A program made the translations under genes and the position numbers. Under the pieces are notes generated by a model. It had not been told where the DNA came from, ran no database searches, and worked only from the letters and a program-made list of their open reading frames with translations. From assembly GCA_002730875.1 (NCBI GenBank), contig PCBI01000003.1:4273-68272 (forward strand): DNA of 64,000 nt, given 5' to 3'. Shown here one piece after another: positions 7,401-15,092 of the stretch; the first letter of the stretch is position 1, and every line of letters starts with the position of its first letter. Source of the stretch: Spirochaetaceae bacterium. GTDB taxonomy: Bacteria > Spirochaetota > Leptospiria > Leptospirales > Leptonemataceae.

Positions 7401-8506
7401 TGAATGCGAAGCGTAGATAACGAAACCAGGCTAAGGATCAGACCAATGAGCCAGAAACGGACTACAATCCTGGTTTCCGGCCAGCCGGTTTCTTCGAAGT
7501 GATGGTGTAGCGGAGCCATTTTGAAGATCCGTTTCTTGCGCAGTTTGTAGCTGCCCACCTGCAGGATTACGGACAGGGCCTCCATTACGAAGATTCCGCC
7601 TGCGATGAATAGAAGGATCTCTTTCTTTAAGACGATGGCTGTCATTCCCAGAGCGCCGCCCAGGGAAAGGGAACCTGTATCGCCCATGAAGATTCGCGCC
7701 GGCGCGGCGTTGAACCATAGAAAGCCGATTCCGGCGCCGGCAAGGGCAGCCAGAAAAACGCTAATTTCTACCGCTCCGGTAACTGTAGGAATGTTCAGGT
7801 AGTCCGCCATCCGTGGAGAACCGGTAAGATAGGCCAGTACGCCAAAGGTTACCGTCACAATCGATACGTTTCCTATGGCAAGTCCGTCCAGGCCGTCGGT
7901 GAGGTTTACCCCGTGAACGGTGCCCAGAATAACGCATAGCCAGAAAACCACTCCCAGGATCAAGGGCATGGTCCATACCGGTCCCTTGATGAACGGAACA
8001 AATAGATCCGTGGTGCCGTAGTTGATACCGTCCGCCCGGGCCACTTCGGCAGGCGTGAAGCGAATGTACATGAACAGGAAGAAGGCTGCCACCAGTATGG
8101 AAAGAGCCATCTTGGTCTTTGCGCTCATTCCTCCCTTCTTTTTTAGAACAACCTTGGAATAGTCATCCCAGAAGCCAATGCCGCCCAGAAGCAGCGTACA
8201 ATAAAGGATCAGATTAAAGTGCAGGTTGGAGAAGTTACCAAACAAAATGCAGGAGGCGCTCAGACTCAGAAGAATCAGGATACCGCCCATGGTGGGGGTG
8301 CCGGCTTTGGATGCATGGGACGATGGTCCATCGTCGCGGATGGTCTCGCGAAACTTCAGGCCGGTAAGCCAGCGAATAATCCTGTCGCCGACCACAAAAG
8401 ACAGTGTCATGGAAAACAGCCCGGCCAGCAGGGCTCGAAAGCTTACGAATCCGAACAACCGAAAAAAGCCCGGCATATCATAGTTGCTGTACAGATACTC
8501 AAACAT
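7397..8506 (-). CDS. mraY: phospho-N-acetylmuramoyl-pentapeptide transferase MraY
   Basis: 369 aa, about ten membrane segments. MraY transfers phospho-MurNAc-pentapeptide to undecaprenyl phosphate, giving lipid I. Diagnostic motifs are all present: SKAGTPTMGG near residue 68, the aspartate pair in FWDDYSK, NLTDGLDGLAIG, FMGDTGSLSLGG and the C-terminal HHHFEETGWPE. Length matches the family. It overlaps murF by 8 bp and murD by 4 bp. Confidence 0.97.
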   Translation of the reverse strand: MFEYLYSNYDMPGFFRLFGFVSFRALLAGLFSMTLSFVVGDRIIRWLTGLKFRETIRDDGPSSHASKAGTPTMGGILILLSLSASCILFGNFSNLHFNLILYCTLLLGGIGFWDDYSKVVLKKKGGMSAKTKMALSILVAAFFLFMYIRFTPAEVARADGINYGTTDLFVPFIKGPVWTMPLILGVVFWLCVILGTVHGVNLTDGLDGLAIGNVSIVTVTFGVLAYLTGSPRMADYLNIPTVTGAVEISVFLAALAGAGIGFLWFNAAPARIFMGDTGSLSLGGALGMTAIVLKKEILLFIAGGIFVMEALSVILQVGSYKLRKKRIFKMAPLHHHFEETGWPETRIVVRFWLIGLILSLVSLSTLRIQ

Positions 8507-10046
8507 AACCGATTCGCTTCAAAGCATCGCAGGCCCTTTCCATGCGGGCGCTTCTGGAGCCCTTGGCCAGAATTCCATCAAAGGACAGATAATACTGCGG
8601 ATACCTTTCTATATGATCGGCAAGGTCTTCACTGTTCGGAAAGAAAAACCTGGCCAAGCCGTCTGCGGTGGCATCCGAAGAGAACGCCCCGGAATCCAGA
8701 CCAAAGCCTTCCAGATAATGACCACCCGCCGGCCCGGTTGCCTGGATTTCGTAACTGGATTGTTTGAGGGCCCGGCCCACTTCCTGATGCGCTGAATCGC
8801 TGTTTTGTCCGAGCTCCGCCATGGAACCGGCAAGACAGAGTAATTTGCCTTCCGGGAGCATTTTTCGCAATGAATCGATGGCGGCCAGAAAGGAATCGGG
8901 ATTGGCATTGTAGGTATCGTCCACAAGAACCCGCTCATCTTTCTTGATGATGTGGAATCGCCCTCCGGACACGGGAGCGGCAAACCGGGCCGCCTCCAGA
9001 ACATCCTCAGTAGAAAACCCGGCCTTTAGTAGTGTAGCGATGCAGCCCAGGAGATTCTCCGCCTGCACCCGGGAAAAATAATGACCGTTTTCGATTCGAT
9101 GGAACTTTCCTTCGATCTCTATCTCAAAGCCAATTCCCGCCGGTCCGAATTCCAGATTCTTTGCTTTGAAAAACGTCCACAGATTGTTCTGAATGATTCG
9201 CGCCGGCACCGCTTTCCAGGAGGCGTCCTCTTCGAATCCAAAAAGAGCGATCCCGGGACTACCATCTTGTAGACTTTTTCTGAGCAGACTGCTCTTGCCA
9301 ATACCGGCCACGGGATAAGAAAGCCAGCGCCTGCAGTGGAGCGTCATTTCCTGCTTCGCTCGCGCAATCCCGCGCTTGCTATAGAAGAACTCGATATGCG
9401 CCCTTCCGATAGAAGTGATCAGTCCATGGTCCGGTTCTGATATCTTGCTCAACGCATCGATTTCGCCAGCATGATTCATTCCCATTTCTACAATGGCATG
9501 ACTGATCCCGGCCTTAAAGTTAAGTAGAGTCAGAGGCAACCCAATGTGATTATTAAGGTTTCCCCTGGTGGCATCCACCGCCGGCTCTCCCAACAAATGC
9601 GAGAGCATTCCCAGTAGCATTTCCTTGGCCGATGTTTTGCCGTTGGAGCCGGTAATCCCGAACACAGTATAGCCCTGGCGCTTTCGATGCAAATGCGCCA
9701 GCTTCTGCAGGCTAGCAAGAGGATCCTGACACATTAGAATGCGGCCCAGGTAATCCTGGAGCGAAAGACCCTCCGAGAGCGCCACCGAGCCTGGCTCGCT
9801 CAACTTCTTTCGTATGGATTGCGCCACGGCTTCTTTTTTATCCCGGGCGATGACCACAGCGGCGGCCCCTTTCTGGAATGCCTCGAACACAAAGGCATGG
9901 GCGTCAAAGTTAGGTCCTTCCAGGCAAAAAAACAACTGTCCGCGCTCAATCTTTCGCGTATCGGTGCTCACTCCTGGAAACACCCGCTCCGACGGGACAT
10001 CCAGGGACTCGAGGCCGGCCTCTTTGAGTAGTTCGCCAGAAATCAT
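8499..10046 (-). CDS. murF: UDP-N-acetylmuramoyl-tripeptide:D-Ala-D-Ala ligase MurF
   Basis: 515 aa. MurF completes the cytoplasmic peptide precursor by adding D-Ala-D-Ala. The N-terminal substrate domain has VSTDTRKIERGQLFFCL, the ATP loop is GITGSNGKTSAKEM, and later motifs include ATRGNLNNHIGLPLTLL, VEMGMNH, LVDDTYNANPDS and LAGSMAELG. Length is slightly above the usual 450-ish residues, due to short inserts. It starts at an ATG overlapping the murE stop (10043-10046). Confidence 0.95.
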   Translation of the reverse strand: MISGELLKEAGLESLDVPSERVFPGVSTDTRKIERGQLFFCLEGPNFDAHAFVFEAFQKGAAAVVIARDKKEAVAQSIRKKLSEPGSVALSEGLSLQDYLGRILMCQDPLASLQKLAHLHRKRQGYTVFGITGSNGKTSAKEMLLGMLSHLLGEPAVDATRGNLNNHIGLPLTLLNFKAGISHAIVEMGMNHAGEIDALSKISEPDHGLITSIGRAHIEFFYSKRGIARAKQEMTLHCRRWLSYPVAGIGKSSLLRKSLQDGSPGIALFGFEEDASWKAVPARIIQNNLWTFFKAKNLEFGPAGIGFEIEIEGKFHRIENGHYFSRVQAENLLGCIATLLKAGFSTEDVLEAARFAAPVSGGRFHIIKKDERVLVDDTYNANPDSFLAAIDSLRKMLPEGKLLCLAGSMAELGQNSDSAHQEVGRALKQSSYEIQATGPAGGHYLEGFGLDSGAFSSDATADGLARFFFPNSEDLADHIERYPQYYLSFDGILAKGSRSARMERACDALKRIGYV

Positions 10047-11836
10047 GGTTGAACCTCATGCTCACCGCCGGTACGCTCGGCATCGGCACTGGTCTTTCTC
10101 TGCCCGGCTCCTTCCAGTTCGCTCTGCTTCGCGCTGGTCTTTTGCGAGCCGGCCTGCTTCGCGCTGGTCTTTTGCGAGCCGGCCTGCTTCGTCTCAGGTA
10201 ATGCTTCCAGGAACTCCATGACGACTTCCTGATCGGAGAAGTGTTTCTTCTGTGTACCGTAGATTTGATAGTCCTCGTGTCCTTTTCCGGCAATCAATAC
10301 GCAGCATTTCTTTCCCACACCGGCCAGCTCATTGGCGCGCTCAAGAGCCCCAATTATGGCATCGCGTCTATCCGCCACTTCGCGCAAATCGGCGAAAGCG
10401 GGTCTAAGATCAGGCAATTCCCGGGCATTCAGAATGGCGCTACGAATCGAGGCCGGATCCTCTTTGCGCGGATTATCGTCGGTTATGATTACGAAGTCCG
10501 CCAGTTCCATGGCAGCCCTTCCCATGAGCGGCCGCTTGGAGGGGTCCCGATTGCCGCCGCAGCCAAATACACAGAATAGAGCATCGTATCCGCTGGCTTT
10601 TAGTTGGGAAAGAATCCGCTCCAGGGCATCCGGCGTATGGGCATAATCTACAATGGCATCCAGGCCGGGAGAAACCTCTATACGTTTCATTCGCCCGGGG
10701 ACATCCGGCATGTCTTTAAATAGGCCCGGGTCATAGTCCAGCCCGCTGGCATACCAGGCCAGGTTGGCGTTTCGCACATTGAATTCTACAGGAACGTGTA
10801 ATTCGAAATCCCTGAAAGAACTCAGAACTCTTTTCTGCAGACCCAGCCGCTGCGCATAAGTCTGCAATCGTTTTGAATAGCGGTCCTCTGCGATCTGCGA
10901 AAGGTCCTGAATGATGGCCTTGCCGCCGGAACGTGCCAGAATTGTAAATAGATGGGCCTTTGCCATGAAGTAACGATTCATCGTCTTATGATAGTCCAGA
11001 TGATCCACCGAAAGTCCGCAGAACACCGCCTTGCTCAGATGGATGGCCTCCAGTCGTCCCAGGGCCAGCGCTTCCGAGCTTGCTTCCAGCGCTACCAGCT
11101 CCACTCCGCTGGAATGCATTTGCGAAAGCAGTTCCAATAATTGATAGCTTCGCGGCGTGGTATAGCCGGTCTGGATGTTTACCTCTTCGCCATCCTTGTA
11201 ATAGGTGGCCCCCAGAGTGCCGATGACCGCGCAACTCTTTCCGGCCTTCTTCCAGGCATGATAGATCATTCTAGTAATGCTGGTCTTTCCGTTGGTTCCG
11301 GTTACCGCCACCAGCGTTAGCTTGCGATCGGGATGATCGTGTAATATGCCCGCCAATCGGGAGAGTATCCATTCCGGTCGACTTCGCGCCGGTGGTAGCC
11401 CCCGCAATACGGCTCCTCTCGCTTTGAAGTCTTGCAATCGCGAATCAGCCATCAGATTTCGCGGAGCGATAATCAGCGCCGGGTTTCGCTGAAGGGCCGA
11501 TTCCAGGTGCTGGTACGAAAGCTCGGTTATAGCAAAGATGCTTCTTTCCGTTAGCTGCCGACTGTCGTCGGTGATGAGATCCACTTCCACAGGCCGGATA
11601 TGCCCCTGGACTTCGAATACTGCGTTGTCGGCCACTCCAGGCGCCGGAAGCTTAGCACTCATGCCGGCCGGGTTGTTCCGGGGCCCTCCAGCCCCGGTCG
11701 TACTTGTGGCGCTATGCTGCGACTCGTTGCCGGCCGAATCGTTGTTACGAAGCTCTGCCCGGGTCCTTCCGTTCCTGGCGGACGTTGGTTCCGTCTCCTC
11801 CGACAGAAATCTAGAAAGCAACTCCTGCAGATTCAT
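10043..11836 (-). CDS. murE: UDP-N-acetylmuramoyl-L-alanyl-D-glutamate ligase MurE, meso-diaminopimelate type
   Basis: 597 aa. MurE adds the third amino acid of the stem peptide. The ATP loop VTGTNGKTSITRM and the carbamylated-lysine region are conserved, and the substrate motif reads DNPRKEDP; the DNPR form is typical for meso-diaminopimelate, not lysine or ornithine. The protein is about 100 residues longer than usual: a Ser/Asn/Gly-rich insert lies at about residues 16-72 before the first domain, and a tail at the C-terminus repeats KQAGSQKTSA twice. Both extras are likely disordered. The start overlaps the ftsL-like stop by ATGA. Confidence 0.94.
   Translation of the reverse strand: MNLQELLSRFLSEETEPTSARNGRTRAELRNNDSAGNESQHSATSTTGAGGPRNNPAGMSAKLPAPGVADNAVFEVQGHIRPVEVDLITDDSRQLTERSIFAITELSYQHLESALQRNPALIIAPRNLMADSRLQDFKARGAVLRGLPPARSRPEWILSRLAGILHDHPDRKLTLVAVTGTNGKTSITRMIYHAWKKAGKSCAVIGTLGATYYKDGEEVNIQTGYTTPRSYQLLELLSQMHSSGVELVALEASSEALALGRLEAIHLSKAVFCGLSVDHLDYHKTMNRYFMAKAHLFTILARSGGKAIIQDLSQIAEDRYSKRLQTYAQRLGLQKRVLSSFRDFELHVPVEFNVRNANLAWYASGLDYDPGLFKDMPDVPGRMKRIEVSPGLDAIVDYAHTPDALERILSQLKASGYDALFCVFGCGGNRDPSKRPLMGRAAMELADFVIITDDNPRKEDPASIRSAILNARELPDLRPAFADLREVADRRDAIIGALERANELAGVGKKCCVLIAGKGHEDYQIYGTQKKHFSDQEVVMEFLEALPETKQAGSQKTSAKQAGSQKTSAKQSELEGAGQRKTSADAERTGGEHEVQP
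10124..10191 (-). repeat. 30-bp coding tandem repeat in the murE 3' end
   Basis: Two perfect 30-bp copies (10124-10153, 10154-10183) plus 8 bp of a third encode the decapeptide KQAGSQKTSA in tandem in the MurE tail. The unit is a multiple of three, so changes in copy number keep the frame. The same C-terminal region is rich in Lys, Ser and Gly. Confidence 0.85.
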
Positions 11837-12351
11837 GGTAGCCAGTCCTGAAGCGATTCCCGTATGGATTGCTTTTCTGATTCTTGAAGTTCTCGGCGGG
11901 CATTCGGGTCGCTGGAGGGATCCTGTGGTTCATTCGATGCATCGCGTTCACCGTCGGAATCCTGGCTGCCTGCTTCCCGTGATTCGTCATCGCCGGACGT
12001 ATTGATATCCTTCTGCCGGTCGTCAGCGGTGCGATTTTCGTAGAAGTTCGGCCCGGGCTTCAGATCGTCCAGATCCACGTAGATGATGGTGTTATCCTCG
12101 TAGAAAGGCAGGGCGCCGTAGAGCTTCCAGTAGATGGTTTCGTATCCTTCGCCTTCAAGCCGGGCTATCTCGGCGCGAATGGCCGAATTCTTTCTTTCCC
12201 AGTCCCGCTTTTCGTATCTTGCCAGACGAATTTCGCGCTCAAGAAGGGAAGCCTCTATGTTCATAGAGATATATGCGTACAGACCGGCAAAGACCGCCAG
12301 AATGGCCAGAGCCATCACAGGATAACGCAACTTGATTTTCATCCTACTCAT
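11833..12351 (-). CDS. ftsL: FtsL/DivIC-like division protein
   Basis: 172 aa from an ATG that overlaps the rsmH stop by 8 bp; a second ATG three codons later (12342) is also possible. A short basic N-terminus precedes one membrane segment (MALAILAVFAGLYAYI) and a heptad-like coiled coil rich in Glu and Arg, the layout of the bitopic divisome proteins FtsL and FtsB. The last 60 or so residues are very acidic and Ser-rich (EPQDPSSDPNARRELQESEK) and are not typical. Identity rests mainly on topology and on its position between rsmH and murE, where ftsL normally lies. Sequence similarity among FtsL proteins is low, so the symbol is a positional call. Confidence 0.7.
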   Translation of the reverse strand: MSRMKIKLRYPVMALAILAVFAGLYAYISMNIEASLLEREIRLARYEKRDWERKNSAIRAEIARLEGEGYETIYWKLYGALPFYEDNTIIYVDLDDLKPGPNFYENRTADDRQKDINTSGDDESREAGSQDSDGERDASNEPQDPSSDPNARRELQESEKQSIRESLQDWLP

Positions 12352-13339
12352 CGCCGGCCTCTCCGCTCGGCTTCCTGCGAATGGCTCGTAGCCGGGCCGA
12401 TCGCGAAGCCGGGTTGCGTTCCTGCTCCTCCGGCGTAGGCGCCAGGGATTTTCGCAAGGCCTTTTCGAATTCCGGGTCCGGGGGGATTTCCACCGGGGCA
12501 TCGTATCGGGAATGAAGACCGCCGGCGCCACAGAGTTCGGCAAAGCATCGTTTGATCAGTCGATCCTCCAGCGAATGAAACGTAATGATTGCCAGGATGC
12601 CACCGGGATTCAAACGCTGCGCCAGCATTCGGGCGGCGGCCTCCGCCTCCTCCAGTTCGCCGTTAACGGCAATGCGAAGGGCTTGAAAGGTCTTTCGTGC
12701 CGGATGGGGACGATTCCGAGGACCTGGAATCGCCTTTGCGATAATCTCTGCCAACTGCCTTGCGCTTTCAATGGGCCTGGACTGAACCACTCGATGAGCA
12801 ATCTTGCGCGAAGCGCGTTCTTCGCCATATCTGTAGATCAAATCCGCCAGTTCCTTTTCCGGTAACTCATTGAGCAGATGCGAAGCTCCCTTTTCTGTGG
12901 CTGTGTCCAGGCGCATATCCAGGGATTCATCGTCGTAGGAAAAGCCCCGATCAAACTCCTTCAAATGCAGCATAGAAATCCCCAGATCCAGCAAAGCAAA
13001 GTCCAGGCCGCCTTCTTGATTGTCGAACTCCGAGTCCAATCGTTGTCCCAGTTGCGAGCTTCGACTACAGATCCAGCGAAATCTAGCATCGTCGGGGTTG
13101 AATCCGCTGGCTTTGAAGTTGGCGCGAGCGCGGGCCACCATCTGCTCGTCCCGATCGCAAAGAAAGAAACTGGCCTGCAGATAGGCTCGGGCCAGTTCCA
13201 GGGAATGGCCGCCGGCTCCCAGAGTGCCGTCCAGCACAGTGAACACCCGGTGGGATCCGTGAATAGAATAGTTCTTAAAGGCATTGGAAGCGAGTTCCAG
13301 CACCTCCTGAAGCATCACCGGTTCATGGGTGGCTTCCAT
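12344..13339 (-). CDS. rsmH: 16S rRNA (cytosine1402-N4)-methyltransferase RsmH
   Basis: 331 aa. The start ATG at 13339 is preceded by AGGAG, which overlaps the upstream gene's stop. RsmH methylates C1402 in the ribosomal decoding centre using SAM. The product begins HEPVMLQEVLEL, then has the SAM motif DGTLGAGGHS, the LLDLGISMLHL segment, and the C-terminal ITFHSLEDRLIKRCF, which together are specific to the family. It is the classical first gene of bacterial division and cell-wall clusters; mraZ, often ahead of it, is not seen and a thyX-like gene takes that place. Confidence 0.96.
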   Translation of the reverse strand: MEATHEPVMLQEVLELASNAFKNYSIHGSHRVFTVLDGTLGAGGHSLELARAYLQASFFLCDRDEQMVARARANFKASGFNPDDARFRWICSRSSQLGQRLDSEFDNQEGGLDFALLDLGISMLHLKEFDRGFSYDDESLDMRLDTATEKGASHLLNELPEKELADLIYRYGEERASRKIAHRVVQSRPIESARQLAEIIAKAIPGPRNRPHPARKTFQALRIAVNGELEEAEAAARMLAQRLNPGGILAIITFHSLEDRLIKRCFAELCGAGGLHSRYDAPVEIPPDPEFEKALRKSLAPTPEEQERNPASRSARLRAIRRKPSGEAGDE

Positions 13340-13346
13340 AGAACTC

Positions 13347-14936
13347 CTATATGATTCGATCGTACTGTTCAATACCCTGGTTCCAAACGGGTATTCCACA
13401 GAAACGGTCGCCCTCCGGACAATAAGGGGTGGTGCCCGCATCCTTTCGCAACGCGCAGGGAGCCAGAATCCATTGCACCAGTTCGGGATGGATGGGACGG
13501 ATCTGCTGCAATTCCTGCACCGATGCGCGAAAGATCTCTTCCTGAGCGTTGTAACAGGTGCGCGCTTTCCATTTATGATGCAGGTTCAGCAGATCGCCTG
13601 ATTCGTAGAAGCGAATGGGAAAGGCGTTGGGTAGCAGATAGGAAGCTTCTTCTTCTGTGCCGCCAGCATCCAGGAAATCCGTAATGCCGGCGAAGATCTC
13701 CTCCATGATTCGATTGTAGTAGTCCAGAGCCACATCGGATTTTTGGATTAACTCGGGAACAATGTAGTCCGGCTTTCCAGTGAAGTGACGCATGAGTATG
13801 GGACGGGAACCGGGAACCATACGATGACGCTGATCCTGGGAGTCGGCAGTGTGCGAGATCTTCTTCTGAAATGTATAGGAGACGTTGAACAACGCACGGC
13901 TGATGCGCGAAAGCGTGCTTTCGTTCAGCGTGGAGCCCAGATGATGATTCCTGGAGGGCCTCAGTACCAGTTCGATGGCTTCCTGATTCGAGAGCTCCGA
14001 CTCCGGAATGCCCAGAACGGCTCGCACAGCATCCGCCAGTACGGCGGGGCCATCGCTTGTATAGCCGGCCAGCCTGGAGAAACGTCCGTCCATCTTCGCA
14101 TCGAACCCATTCAGGAATGCTTCCGTGACCTGGCGCTCATCGCGCTCCAGAAAAAAAGAAGAGAAGAACTGAAACTCGGTGGTCTCTTCCAGAGGCATGG
14201 GATCCGCCATTTCGCCGGCGTACAGAGGGTCCGATTGTTGCACCTGCTCCCACATCCGCTCGACCAGAAGGCGCGCTTCTGCCGGTACGTCGCATGCCTG
14301 ACAGAGTCTTCGGTAACGATGCAAAGTGAGTCCGTTTATGCTATGGTATAGATAGGCATGGGTAGCGGTAGGAAGAACGTACCGAGCCACCTCCATGGTT
14401 TTCTTATGAATGGCATTCTTCCACTTCTCCGGCTTGTTGGCCCGGGCTCGAAATACCTGAAAGTAGATGTTAGTGGCTGGCTCTTCCAGAAGATCCATTA
14501 GATGAAAGTACGCATCGCAGGATTTACGGATCAATTCGTCGTAGATTCTGTAGGCCTCCGGTCTGTTGTACAGCTCTGGAGGGTAATAGAACTGATCCGG
14601 CTTAACTTCTACGTAACGCTGGGAAACCTGCTCCGAGTTATAGTACGGATGCGAATGCAAAAAGCTCCAGATCAGCTGGCGACTTACTTTGTCGATGGCA
14701 AAGATGAACTGCGGATGCTGCCGGGTGGTAAGATGGCCCGCCTTTAGAGTACTGCTGGCAATCCGATCCCTCAAAGCCCTGGATTTTTCTGTGGCAGATA
14801 CCTGGTCCGGGTATACGAGCCCCTTCGAGGAATAGCAGGTTCTGGCAGAAGCAATGGACACATCGAACGGGCTGCTGGTGGAATCCAGGAGCTGCACCAC
14901 GGGTCCGGTATCTACGGAGGCAGAAGCGGGGGACAT
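13347..14936 (-). CDS. double-length ThyX-like FAD-dependent thymidylate synthase
   Basis: 529 aa from the ATG at 14936; an upstream GTG at 15065 is possible but would add a low-conservation stretch. ThyX makes dTMP from dUMP using FAD, NADPH and methylene-tetrahydrofolate. Usual ThyX proteins have about 220-250 residues; this one has two related halves. The flavin/dUMP signature is spread over them: the N-half keeps NSEQVSQRYVEV and the C-half keeps RHRMVPGSRP. The C-terminus has a cluster of His/Cys (LHHKWKARTCYNAQEE, CALRKDAGTTPYC). Long forms of this kind occur in several bacterial phyla. It heads the cell-wall operon, with a divergent gene upstream. Activity as the sole thymidylate synthase is inferred. 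Confidence 0.8.
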   Translation of the reverse strand: MSPASASVDTGPVVQLLDSTSSPFDVSIASARTCYSSKGLVYPDQVSATEKSRALRDRIASSTLKAGHLTTRQHPQFIFAIDKVSRQLIWSFLHSHPYYNSEQVSQRYVEVKPDQFYYPPELYNRPEAYRIYDELIRKSCDAYFHLMDLLEEPATNIYFQVFRARANKPEKWKNAIHKKTMEVARYVLPTATHAYLYHSINGLTLHRYRRLCQACDVPAEARLLVERMWEQVQQSDPLYAGEMADPMPLEETTEFQFFSSFFLERDERQVTEAFLNGFDAKMDGRFSRLAGYTSDGPAVLADAVRAVLGIPESELSNQEAIELVLRPSRNHHLGSTLNESTLSRISRALFNVSYTFQKKISHTADSQDQRHRMVPGSRPILMRHFTGKPDYIVPELIQKSDVALDYYNRIMEEIFAGITDFLDAGGTEEEASYLLPNAFPIRFYESGDLLNLHHKWKARTCYNAQEEIFRASVQELQQIRPIHPELVQWILAPCALRKDAGTTPYCPEGDRFCGIPVWNQGIEQYDRII

Positions 14937-15092
14937 AAGTCTAATCTCTGCCAGGGGCGGCAGAGTGCAAACATTTGTTACCGGCTTGAACGGTGTTTTC
15001 GTGGACAGTTTTTCGCCTCTCCGGGGTCCCCGTAATAACGTGTACGGTTCTGCTCCTGGCTCCACTATCTTTCGGTGATCACGTATTTTTAG
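14937..15092. promoter_or_regulatory. divergent intergenic region between the thyX-like and kinase/cyclase genes
   Basis: This 156-bp stretch separates the minus-strand cell-wall operon from the plus-strand signalling run, so promoters for both must lie here or just inside the genes. I could not assign convincing -35/-10 boxes. It contains no repeat or hairpin that stands out. Confidence 0.4.
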
